20,415 nucleotides of DNA from Hypsibius dujardini (lineage: Eukaryota; Tardigrada; Eutardigrada; Parachela; Hypsibiidae): contig LRSR01000094.1 in assembly GCA_001579985.1 (NCBI GenBank), positions 1 through 20,415 on the forward strand, read 5' to 3'. The position numbers and the translations under genes are program-made. The notes under the pieces were generated by a model that did not search any database, had not been told where the DNA came from, and saw only the letters and a program-made list of their open reading frames with translations. Shown here one piece after another: positions 1-9,101 of the stretch (position 1 is its first letter; the number at the start of each line of letters is the position of its first letter).

Positions 1-605
1 GTATAGCTAATCAAGAAAAGCACAACAACACATCAATCAACCAACCACTGCCTCCAACAAATTCAAAGCTAACAACAAAGCGTCAACTGATTGATGGATT
101 GAATTGAATATTTCAAGCGTGAGTAAAAGATGTTCACGTCATTATATGGACTTTAATCTCGCGTCACTGCTGCCAAGGGAAAATAAGATATATATAAAAT
201 TGGCAGTAACAACCAACCTGAATCTGACGGTGGAAATTCAAAAGGGGCAGGAAGATTCCTGCAATAGCTGAAGAGTTCTCTCACGGTGTGTGTGTGTTCC
301 AGTTTCAATGTCACTTCGTCATAAGAGAAATCGCACTCGTTTCACTACGCTCCATCGACAAAACGTCCGCTCTTCAACCAGCACTACCCAAAACAACCGC
401 CCACCAAAAATCGGTCAGCACAGGTCCAGAGATTCTGCTGAGGTGATCTAAAAAGACACGAGAAAGCATGAAAGAAGCAACTCCTTCCATAATTCTTTGC
501 AAATTTACTACATTTTACGCTGATGATACGACTTGAAATTTTCTAATAGGAATGCGTATAAAGCCAAAAAAAACACCACTGTACCTTACGTGGCAACGGG
601 ATGAA
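1..605. other. No gene seen; AT-rich flank
   Basis: I see no coding exon here on either strand. The stretch is AT-rich, with simple CAA/CAATCAAC-type runs near the left edge and a short GTGTGTGTGT run near position 285. No tRNA, splice-flanked frame or inverted-repeat end was recognised. It may be intergenic or the intron of a gene extending beyond the left edge. Confidence 0.4.
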
Positions 606-609
606 GTGG

Positions 610-785
610 GCAAAAAAATGGTGTAAAAAAGTAGAGCAATCTTCTTCAAATATGATTTGATTGATACAAAAAATGGCGTGAAAAAGTAGAGCAATCTTCT
701 TCAAATATGATTTGATTGATGCAAAAAATGGCGTGAAAAAGTAGAGCTACTTCTTCAAATATGATTTGATTGATGCAAAAAATCT
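610..785. repeat. 55-base tandem repeat, about 3 copies
   Basis: A unit beginning CAAAAAATGGCGTG and continuing through GTAGAGC, CTTCTTCAAATATG and ATTTGATTGATG is repeated. The GTAGAGC landmark falls at 631, 686 and 741, so the period is 55. Copies 1 and 2 differ by a few bases, and copy 3 has lost two bases after GTAGAGC. The high similarity implies a recent expansion. No coding role is apparent. Confidence 0.93.
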
Positions 786-1085
786 TACGTTGCGGAATAT
801 GATCGGACTGTCGTGTCAAAACACATAAGTGCCAACTTTAAGAGAGATTTCTACTCCAAGGACACCGAAAGTTATTGTGGGAAAACGGCGTGTAGTGGGG
901 TGATCGCATTAACAACGTTTTCTGGAAACATTTTTTTCCCCAGGATCGATCATGACTCACGCAGCTGATCGCTCGCTGTGTGTTGACATTTTGATCAAAT
1001 CCAACTTTATTTTGATTGGTTACGCTGTGTCGCACAAGACTTCATAAGCACACACACACAAACTACTGTACTGCCGGTGCTGCTT

Positions 1086-1157
1086 TTTAGACCCACCCGT
1101 ATATTATGACTGCACACACTGTGTTTCATTCCAGTCATAATATACGGTGGATCTAAA
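1086..1157. repeat. Near-perfect hairpin, arms about 27 bases
   Basis: The left arm (1086-1112) and right arm (1132-1157) are reverse complements apart from one mismatch and one indel. They enclose a loop of about 19 bases. The core of the arm reads GTATATTATGACTG. Weaker complementarity (a TACTG...GTGCTG stretch against CAGCAC...CAGTA) continues outside the arms, so the full fold may reach roughly 1060-1195. This could be a small foldback element or a structured RNA. No coding content is seen. Confidence 0.85.
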
Positions 1158-1240
1158 CGCAACATCAAATAATCGCGACAGCACAGTACTAGTACGGTTG
1201 TATATTGTTCCGTAACAAAAAGTACAGATGTACAGTCCGG

Positions 1241-1913
1241 GGTAAAACTTTTAATTCGGCTAACGTCGAAATCGCTTTTAATTCGGCTAAGTGGGAGAAG
1301 CAGGGGGCGCAAGTGTCGCACTTCTCACTACCAGGTACTCGAGACACACATCACTTATACAGTACACATACAAGCAGTAGCCGACGAAGAGTAGTTTGAG
1401 ATACTGCATATTTGCGTGCGGCAGAGTTGACACATAATTCACGGGACGAAATTGCAATTACAGCCTTTGGTAGACGGGCGGACATTTTTTACGGATAAAA
1501 AATTCAAGCCGAATAGTTTTGGAAGAGATGATATTTTGGAGACTGGAAAAAACAGAATGAACCTGCTGTCAACTGCAATATGTGCCTGTGTGTGTCTGAC
1601 AAGAGTGTGTAGACTGTAAGTGCAAAGTAAAGTGTGCTAGTATGCCTGAGATGAACCTGCGAGTGGGGCCTCTACCGCCTCAATCCCGTCTCTTTTTCAG
1701 CAAAAATTTTCCCTGTTTTTTCAAAACAGTCGTCTGAACGCTACAAAGGTATTTCTGCCTCTCTCTGAATACCCTCTTGTTCGCAAATTTTTCTTTGACA
1801 TTATTAATGTTTCAACGTCTGTGCCAAGTCACTGACACTGAGATAGCATGGAACGCCAAAAGCTAGCCGAATTAAAAGCGACTTTGCCCGTTAGCCGAAT
1901 TAAAAGTTTTACC
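1241..1913. mobile_element. Putative non-autonomous DNA element with 25-base perfect inverted ends
   Basis: The left end (1241-1265) starts GGTAAAACTTTTAATTCGGC and is the exact reverse complement of the right end (1889-1913). Just inside each end is a second copy of the CTTTTAATTCGGCTA motif (left 1273-1289, right 1864-1880), so each terminus is an inverted copy of the same two-motif block. The interior of about 570 bases has no transposase-like frame. This architecture suggests a MITE-type element mobilised in trans. Target-site duplications are not clear, so the exact borders are uncertain. Confidence 0.65.
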
Positions 1914-1917
1914 TCGT

Positions 1918-2360
1918 ACACACTTGCTTTTAATGCCTATGTGCCAAAGTTAAAGCCATCCTGCAAGGTTCGGCCGAGCAAAGCAGGGAGTCCGAGTTCG
2001 AGTCAACTTCAGCCAACGCGCGCAGCTGTTTTCGATCGATCAATTGATTCAGCAAATTTTCTTTTGGCGGTCAAGGGTCCTTGATTGATTTCTTGAGTGT
2101 TTTTCGATGCTTAAAATGCCCCAGCCTAGTAAGCCACGACCTGTAACGCCGACCAAAGTTAGATTTTATATATTAATATGTTTTTTTCTGGTTTTACTCA
2201 GTTCTGTTCTCCGATGGTTGGGGGAGTTCAATCAATCAATCGTTGAAGCAGCAGCACGCGGTAGCTCGAATTGGCTCGAATTCGGACTCCCTATTTTGCT
2301 GGGCCAAAGCCTAAAGGGTGGCTTTAACTTGGATACATAGGCATTAAAAGCAGGTGTGTG
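1918..2360. mobile_element. Foldback/MITE-like element with arms of about 130 bases
   Basis: The left arm 1918-2047 and right arm 2229-2360 are imperfect reverse complements. Shared landmarks are TGCTTTTAATGCCTATGT, AAGTTAAAGCCA, GGGAGTCCGA and a CGATCAATTGATT/AATCAATCAATCG-like stretch. The spacer is about 180 bases. Short open frames in the two arms encode matching peptides (an FNAYV-x-KLKP stretch) only because the DNA arms match, so I do not call them genes. The element lies directly against the end of the 1241-1913 element, suggesting nested or serial insertion. Confidence 0.7.
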
Positions 2361-4060
2361 CATTGTAGTCGCTTTCTGAAAATTACTACTACTTGCGCAC
2401 CAATCTGGATGGACTATTTCATAACTAAAATAATATAAAAGCATATGTAACTACGTACACTAATCAGATCAAGGTTTTCCGCATTAAGATTCACCTGAAT
2501 CGTCTATAGCAAACGTACCACGATAATATACATCTCTACTCTACAGTATAAATAAACTTCAACTACGGAAACATCTATAAGACAGTTATTGGTGGTCATG
2601 TCTACTTCTCGGAAGCACAATATACAGTTCGCCACTAAATAATTAACAGTAGCAGTAGCATACCTCCAGCTCCGATTGCTAAATTCCGTGATGGACCATT
2701 TCCGGCGAAAAATATTGTCAAGGAAGAACTTGACGGGTGCGAAATTAGCGTTTATCTGCTTCACGAACTGTGCTGAAAAAACCGAGTGAACTATGTGAAA
2801 ACGCAAATGTAGATCATCGACGATCTCATATACGAGCACACAGAACACACACCCTCAAAAGCAGCCAGTAAGAAAAAGGCCAGCCGGCTGGTTTCTCTGA
2901 CGTAACCAATATTATCACGCCTCGTAGCTCTCTCCCTAGGAATCCTAGTCTATTTTCAAGGCTCCTTCCGCCGAAACAGTCACGTTACGTAACAATACCA
3001 CCGCCGCCGTAATGTGCCGCTTCCTCTCACTGAAACTGACGAACGTACTATACGTGTCGTATACACACAAACGAGTATCGGAAACTCGAACGGCACCTGA
3101 CATCACGTGAGCCCTTCTCCGAATTACGACACTTCACATTTCACCAAAATGTTGGCCGGAATCCATATCGGCAACGTTCCCCCTGTCGCCGTATTGGACG
3201 GTACAGAGGGTGTGAGCAGCTGATGCGCGAGTCATAGCCACGTGATGTGAGTCACATAGTCCCACACATTGACGGGATTTCACGTTTAGAATTTTGCTTT
3301 AAAGTTACACACACACGGCAAAGACAAACATTTCGACACATTATTACATTACGCCTTCGCGGCAAAGGACCACAGGAGAAACTCTGAAAAGATAAGCAAA
3401 TTCACCGCATCGACGTGGAAGACTCTGCTGATTCTCGCCATTTTCCTTAATGCTTCCACACTGCAAACGAAACAAAGAAGACGTGAGGCAAACAGTTACT
3501 CAAACCGAAGGCTAACTAACAATTTTTAAAACCAGTATGCGTAGTTCAGAAAGTTATATCAACAGTTCCTCATCTGACAGGGATAACTATATTCATCATA
3601 AACACCCAGAAATCATTTCTCCTTCCCCAATCCTCGCTGATTTACCTTGAGTTGGGTTGGAAACGCTGATTTGCGAAAGAGTGGCCAGGGAGAGTTGGAT
3701 TCCAAGGAAATCGCGCTGCAACAAGGACATATTTTAGCCAAGTTGAAACTCTTATGCATTCTTCAGTTGGGTAAAACACAAAATAGCAAGAAATGTAACT
3801 AAGAGATCATGGGCCGGCTATTTCTAAATAAAGCATCAAAGAGTTTCATAAAATGCTTGTATCATAATATGAAAACTTAAAATCGAACCATTCGAGAAGG
3901 AATAACCGAGTAAATCAATGTCTTACCGGCATTCTCATTAACGGTGTCTAATCCAGCAATCAACCAGAAAGATCCATAGCGAAGATTCCACAATCTGGAA
4001 GAAGCGAAACTTAATTGGAAGTAATTGTTCCAAAATTTGACCATAAAGATGATATCGGAA
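2361..4060. other. Long stretch without a recognised gene
   Basis: No frame here combines adequate length, splice sites and recognisable sequence. A 114-codon minus-strand frame at 2504-2848 has no recognisable domain and unremarkable composition. A CpG-richer patch at about 2940-3270 contains two CACGTG E-boxes (3103-3108 and 3239-3244) in inverted, similar contexts (CATCACGTGA and CCACGTGATG). It could be a promoter or enhancer, but no adjacent gene was found. The remainder is AT-rich and featureless. Confidence 0.4.
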
Positions 4061-4064
4061 TGCT

Positions 4065-4165
4065 TGAAACCTCATAATCGTCTGACCACAGTATCATCAA
4101 AAAGTTGTCAGATTGACGTGCATAGTTTTTCTAATCATCAGTTTCCTCGTAAAAAAGTCAAGTCG
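4065..4165 (+). repeat. Diverged duplicated block, copy 1
   Basis: This stretch aligns base by base with 4630-4720. Shared landmarks in order are CCTCATAATCGTCTGACC (CCTCATCATCATCTGACC in copy 2), TTGTCAGA-TGACGTGCA, GTTTTTCTAAT/GTTCTCTAAT and CAGTTTCCTCGT/CCGGTCTCCTCTT. The copies are about 565 bases apart in direct orientation and clearly old. No protein was recognised in either. Confidence 0.6.
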
Positions 4166-4629
4166 CCAATCCCAGCTAATGTTCACTTACCACGAGGTCC
4201 GCATGCGATTTCCGCAAATACTCCGCCTGAAGTCCACGAGCGAACGCATTGAGTTACCGTTCTGGAAGAGAGAAGGAGAAACAATGGAATTAGTAGTCGG
4301 TCGGGAAAGGAAGAGTCAAGAGCGACTACTTCAACTACGCCGAAGAAGTTTCAGTTGCGAAAATTATCTACAGATCTGATTTAGACGGCATTTCCTATCT
4401 CAATTTGGATCATCATGTTCCTGGGCGGTTGAAAAATTCGTTGAGCGGGAGGAAAGACAAAATTACCCGGCAGTGGAGTGCGAGTGCGAGAAACAAGTTG
4501 AGTTTCAGCAGGAACTTCCCGGTCTTTCAAATACTCTGCAAAAAACATAAGATTTTCAATCCGCAGCCCATTCCACCGGCCGAATTAAATTTCCGCTTCA
4601 TCGGAGTACTTCAAAACTCACAGTAACGG

Positions 4630-4720
4630 GGACCTCATCATCATCTGACCCATACTGTCATGAATGTTTTGTCAGAATGACGTGCAAAAGGTTCTCTAAT
4701 TACCGGTCTCCTCTTGCCCA
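4630..4720 (+). repeat. Diverged duplicated block, copy 2
   Basis: This is the direct-orientation partner of the block at 4065-4165. The region just after it (4772-4948) contains a 58-codon open frame beginning MEDSPKPSGD. It has no domain I recognise and no splice-linked partner, so it is not called as a gene. The segment between the copies (4166-4629) shows nothing recognisable. Confidence 0.6.
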
Positions 4721-5107
4721 ATTTCGCAATCTCTTCCTTACCTCGCAATCACTCGCCCACCAGCATATCCCATGGAGGATTCGCCGAAGCCTTCTGGAGA
4801 CCTGAAGTGCAGCCCATTTGGAGTTGATGACGTGGAGAATTTCGCCGGAGACCTCGACGAGGTCGCTGCATTCTCCTACGAATTTTTTACCCCAATTCGC
4901 TGCAGTTATCTTCCCTTCCTCGTCTACTGCTGCCGCCGGGAAATCTAGTCTGGAGGGACAGGCAGTTTTAAATGAAAATAGGAAAAGTCAAATATGTCCG
5001 AAAAGAATTGAGGAGCCAGAAAGAGAACTCCAGTGCAAAAGCGAATGAAATCTGGAATACTGGTAAACAGACTTCGAAAATGAAGAAGTGAAAAAATTTC
5101 TGAAAAG

Positions 5108-5184
5108 CACAGTGCACGTTGCGCGTTGCGCATTGCACAACAATTGAACCTGCGCGTGCATTGCGCAATGCAGTTCACACTGTG
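5108..5184. repeat. GC-rich imperfect hairpin
   Basis: CACAGTG at 5108-5114 pairs with CACTGTG at 5178-5184. Between them are several copies of TTGCGC/GCGCAATG words, including a perfect 14-base palindrome GCATTGCGCAATGC (about 5158-5171). The pairing is imperfect. It may be a decayed foldback element. Confidence 0.45.
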
Positions 5185-5299
5185 ATGACTCAACGTTGCA
5201 CCATTTGTTTGCCGGTTTTAACTTCGCTCTGCCGGTTGTTAGTCTGATAAATGTAAAATTATTATTGTTCTGCTAAATTTAAATAATTCTCAACATAAA

Positions 5300-5634
5300 A
5301 ATGGCGCGCAAATGGTCGGATGCAGCGGTAGAACAATTCGCCCATTGGCTTTAGGAAGTGGAGTGTTTGTGGAAGAAAACATCTAAGGAGTATCGATTGA
5401 AGGGTCAGAAGGAAGATGCATGGAAGGTGATGCATGGTGGCATACATCAATCGCACAGGTACTCGTACTTCCAGTTCAATTTATCATGGAAGTGAGTATG
5501 TTAGGAGTAGGTCTTGATTTTTTCAGCTGAGGAATGCTAGAAAAAGTACGAAACTCCGCGGGCACCTCAGCCGGGCACTGGCCAAGCCTCCATCAGGTGA
5601 AGGTGGAAAAGCCAAAAAGAATGGGCAAGGCTGA
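5300..5634 (+). pseudogene. Broken two-exon MADF-domain (Myb/SANT-like) gene
   Basis: The model has exon 1 at 5300-5458 (53 codons), an intron at 5459-5526 with a GT donor and a TTTTTTCAG acceptor, and exon 2 at 5527-5634 ending in TGA. The phases agree. Exon 1 reads MARKWSDAAVEQFAHWL, then an in-frame TAG at codon 18, then EVECLWKKTSKEYRLKGQ and DAWKVM. This is the aromatic/acidic/LW pattern of an MADF domain. Exon 2 reads LRNARKSTKLRGHLSRALAK then PPSGEG, matching the usual MADF 'K-W-x-x-LR-x-x-x-x-R-x-L-x-K-P-S-G' tail. The family is known to bind DNA, in Adf-1-like factors and PIF/Harbinger transposon accessory proteins. The middle of the domain is shorter than usual. The TAG and short length argue for a relic, possibly of a transposon accessory gene. 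The family assignment rests on pattern recognition. Confidence 0.5.
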
Positions 5635-5718
5635 ATCTCTTTCTGTGCAATAATGTCGTGGTATATCGCATCTGATAGCGAATATGAATGAACCTAGCAT
5701 AACGCGCATCAGATCATA

Positions 5719-5857
5719 CAGCTGTAGCGGACTTAATTCTTCAGCCCACACCCAAACCCATGCACCCACACGCAAACCCATGCACCCACACATGTTAAGT
5801 CTATGAGTGGGCGCGCTGGAATAGGCGTGGGCTGAAGAAGTAACTCCGCCACAGCTG
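5719..5857. mobile_element. TA-flanked MITE with inverted repeats of about 34 bases
   Basis: The ends are imperfect inverted repeats. The left begins CAGCTGTAGCGGACTTAATT and the right, read in reverse complement, begins CAGCTGTGGCGGAGTTACTT. Both continue through CTTCAGCCCAC. Each end is bordered by TA (5717-5718 and 5858-5859), the target duplication expected of Tc1/mariner-superfamily insertions. The interior carries a 20-base direct repeat containing AAACCCATGCACCCACAC. There is no coding capacity, so it would be non-autonomous. Confidence 0.7.
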
Positions 5858-5899
5858 TACATGTACTCTCCTGTAGAGGGCGCCCGAGTCAGCTCCGAT

Positions 5900-7090
5900 T
5901 GGTCAGCTCCGATTTGGAATTGGGGAGCTCTGCCTGATTTCAGGTCTTGGAAAATTCATCGGAATATCATGAATGACTAAAACATGACAGTTGAAGGGAT
6001 TCTATGGGCTGTTGGAAGGACCCTTAGTGTAGTTAGCTAACTTTGATTTCAAACGGTGGAATGTGCTCGCACATCTAGAACTTTCACCGATCACCGTCTT
6101 TGTTGTTGCTGGTTCGGGTTATACTACTGTAATATATACGAAGCCTCTTGGGTTAATTACCGTACAGTGTTTACATACTCGTACATGCTGATACTTGGAC
6201 TACTCTACATTGTGTACACAATTTTTCTCAAGGAATTCACTGCAACCTTTCTAATGCCTTTCACCGTTAATCTCTCGTCACAGTATTTGCAACTACGTGG
6301 AAAATGACAATAACCGGACTGGATAGCGCAGTTATTGTTGATTGTTAATTGAACACTATGATGATCTTATTTTTTTCCGCTTATTACTACAGTACAATGA
6401 ACGGTTGGCTACATCCGGGGAAAAGGGGGCGCTATCTAATTGAGGCTCACAGGAGGAGAAAGCATAATCGCATCCTCTTGGTTCCACGAATCCGGATGGA
6501 AGATGTGATAGCCTCCAGCGCTATCGGATGAAGCAACTTAAAAGGCGCGATCTAGATTAACGGACAGCCGGGGGAGAGCGCGGATAAAGGCGATGGAAGG
6601 GGACGCGCGCGATGCGTACTACAATTAAAAAGGACTTTTTGTCCGGAAGCGCGCAATCTGTTCCCAAAGAGCGCTCTCCGGGTCGACGGGGGCCGGCAAT
6701 TCACAAGGCCTTTTCCACGTCAAATCGATTAATTTACAAGCAGTGTACGGGGTAATACAGTGGGCCAGCGGCGCGTCGCATCAATTACCGTTAACTGAAC
6801 TGGCGGCAAACGCAGCAGCAAAAGAATGTGTTCACAGACAACAACGAAAAAGGGACATCATCATCATGCGCGCCAACGGACTCGGAGGAGCCATATACAC
6901 ATTGTACATACAGACAAATCATCAGCGCTCTCCTCCCAGTTCCAGGGTCGATGACATGAAAAGCAAATTTGTTTCTTGATTCACCCCCGAGGATACGGCG
7001 GAGGCGGAGGAGGAGTCGGAGGAGCAGCAGGAGAGAGATGGGGGTGATGAAGCGTGTTGAGATGAGAGAAGAAAGGGGGTAGAAAAACAA
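5900..7090. other. No supported gene; some GC-rich sequence
   Basis: Short open frames on both strands here (for example 6056-6307 and 6349-6531 on plus) have no recognisable domain, no convincing signal or splice-linked partner, and overlap frames on the other strand. A GC-richer patch around 6545-6700 has many CG dinucleotides and GCGCGC words, but I cannot tie it to a transcript. The right part, 6990-7090, is purine-rich and lies just downstream of the stop codon of the minus-strand gene ending at 7097, so it may be its 3' UTR. No AATAAA was found on the minus strand there. Confidence 0.4.
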
Positions 7091-7096
7091 AATTCG

Positions 7097-7581
7097 TTAA
7101 GCGGGAGTGGCGCCTGGTGCGACGGCGGCTGGGGGTGCTCCTGCAGCTCCGGCTTTTGCTTTCCGGGTCCTCTTCTGGCAGATATTCTCCACGCAAGCCA
7201 GCTTAGACCTCGTGTTCCCGAATGAGTTGCAGTCGGCCTTTGTTGTGCAAGCTAACAATAATAAATGAAATACGGATTAGCGGGCACTATAAACAATTAC
7301 AATTTGAGCTGTCTGTCTGTGGCCCTTCTGGGTCACATCCCATACTTGTCTATCTGTCTTTGTGTCTGCGTGCCTGCTTTTCTGCCGATCTACGTACCTG
7401 TTTGCTTGTCTGTCTACCTGTGAATCTGTCTGAGAGTAAGTCTACCTGCTGCCTGAGACCATAAACTGTCTCAGTGATGGTTCGAAGACTACAATCGCCC
7501 AATTGGTATGTAGTGTCTGAATTAAGTGAGCAGTAGCAATTTGTTTGTCCATCAGTTTTAATGGTCATTAATCGTCACGCT

Positions 7582-7614
<33 letters not shown>

Positions 7615-9101
7615 TGGTACTTACTGTTCCAGCAACGCTTGTCAGGGTAGCCCGACAATTTGGCGCATCGCTGTACTCCTCCTGTTGCGGATGCAGTGCA
7701 GCAGTCGCTGTCCTCCAAGCAAACCTTCGGCCCGCAGAAGTCACATCGACCGCGCGAGCAGCGGGTCGTCAGCTTCTTGGCTCCCGACAGATTCTGGCAG
7801 TCCTTATCGGCCACACAGGTTTGGTCGTCGGCAGCTGTAATCGCACATCACACCAACACAATGCAACTATAGTATACCGGACACGGATCTTCGGACAAGT
7901 TATCAACTACTTATCATGACTTTTTCAAGGAGGCGTGGGAGGGGAAGAACCACCAACCAACCAACCAACCGACCAACCAACCAACCAACCAACCAGCCGA
8001 CCAACCGACCAACGCACCTTTGAAGATGTTGGCAACGGAATCGCGACCGCATAACTTCAGCTTGTCAGTCACACATCTGTTCCCGCCTCGCGTGCCGCAG
8101 TCCGCGTCTGTAATCAAACCTCATGATGGCCGAAAAATAGCGGGTGTGATGGAATGAAAATATACGCGCAGTCGCGGAACCAATTCCAGTGACAAGAGAT
8201 TGCGTGTTTTCGTGCAGCTGGGAGACAGACAGACGGAAACGTTTACAGCAGTTGATGTGTGAGGCGGGTTGTATTTTTAAAGAAGATTTGACAGGCTCCC
8301 ATAACACCCATGTGACATGAACAGGCTGCGTACGAATAGTAATTGTCGATCCAATCAATTCCGTTAAACGACTTTTAAACCATGATTAATGTTTTTTTGA
8401 GCCTTAAGTTTAAACTGATCTCTAACACTATGTATATCAAAATCACTCGAAAAAAGTTGCAAGGACCATTCAATGTGATATTTCCTGAGCCGTGAAAAAC
8501 ATTGTACTACTCTAAGAATCTACTGCCATTACTTTTATCGATGCAAAAACATTGGCATTTACTGGTTGTGATGTGCGACGCTGTTGCATATTTAATAACA
8601 ATTATCGTGATACAGGTCCAATCGGTACAAGATAGGTACGAGGTGGACCAACAACTGATCCAGACAAGCTTTCTACCATCACTTCATCTATACTTTTTTA
8701 CTTTGGTACAGCATATAAAGAAGTCCCATTTTCCAGTTTTTTTCATTTTGCATAGCTTCACAAATTGAATTCCTCATTGACGGGCAGCATATAGAAGCAC
8801 AAAAGATAACTCACCTGACTGGCACGACAGGGCTTTTCCCGACGCGACACGGTTCATGAAAGTCTTGAGATCGCGCTCGTCCTTGGTTCCTCCGGTGCGA
8901 CCGGCGGACCGACCGGCGGACGCTGTCCTGTTTGGATTGCGCGCACCTGCAAAGCGCAAAATCAGTTCCTGAAGATATATAGACATGTCTGTAAGAGAAC
9001 ATGTCTGTATGAGAAAAACTGCTGACCAGCAGCGGCTCACCTTGTACAACATGGGCAACGGTTACCAGAAGGACAATGGAACAGAGGAAATAGGTCTGCA
9101 T
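7097..9101 (-). CDS. Secreted cysteine-rich protein with four C-x5-C repeats (5 exons, 215 aa)
   Basis: The exons in transcript order are 9041-9101, 8815-8946, 8018-8107, 7625-7834 and 7097-7251. Every intron is GT-AG and phase 1, and the sum is 648 bases. Exon 1 encodes a signal peptide (MQTYFLCSIVLLVTVAHVVQ). Residues 22-60 are basic, Gly/Ser/Arg-rich and cysteine-free. Four modules follow, each opening C-x2-[DK]-x-D-C: CQSDADC at 62-68, CVADKDC at 101-107, CLEDSDC at 133-139 (followed by a second Cys) and CTTKADC at 166-172. Each continues with further cysteines about 7-12 and 4-10 residues later. The tail is Lys/Arg then Ala/Pro-rich, ending GATPA. The cysteine pattern recalls small disulfide modules such as the Dickkopf N-terminal or EB type, but I cannot name the family. 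Exon 3 carries module 1, exon 4 modules 2-3 and exon 5 module 4. The last acceptor could instead be at 7233/7232, but only the acceptor before 7251 keeps the Cys-rich frame open. The role is unknown; it is probably extracellular. Confidence 0.82.
7310..7450. repeat. Degenerate (CTGT)n array inside intron 4 of the Cys-rich gene
   Basis: The plus strand shows many interrupted CTGTCTGT/CTGCCTGC/CTACCTGT words. It lies in the same intron (7252-7624) as the opposite-phase GACA array at 7581-7614, so the two could pair in the transcript. Confidence 0.7.
7581..7614. repeat. (GACA)n microsatellite next to a splice donor
   Basis: The GACAGACA run has one GACAAACA interruption. On the transcribed (minus) strand it reads TGTC repeats and begins about 10 bases downstream of the exon 4 donor at 7624/7623 of the Cys-rich secreted-protein gene. 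Confidence 0.9.
7951..8013. repeat. (CCAA)n / (GGTT)n array abutting a splice donor
   Basis: CCAA units with occasional CCGA or CAGC changes run to within about 3 bases of the exon 3 donor (GT at 8017/8016) of the minus-strand Cys-rich gene. On the pre-mRNA this is a G-rich GGUU repeat. It could form a quadruplex-like structure or bind splicing factors. That function is inference. Confidence 0.9.

Noticed and set aside
1848-2444. Short frames with matching FNAYV-x-KLKP peptides on both strands
   Set aside because: The peptides match because the DNA is an inverted repeat. There is no sign of coding selection.
4772-4948. 58-codon plus-strand frame starting MEDSPKPSGD
   Set aside because: No recognised domain, no splice-linked partner and no promoter. 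The length is within chance expectation.
7951-8013. CRISPR-like or satellite interpretation of the CCAA array
   Set aside because: It is a plain tetranucleotide repeat with no spacers, in a eukaryotic intron.
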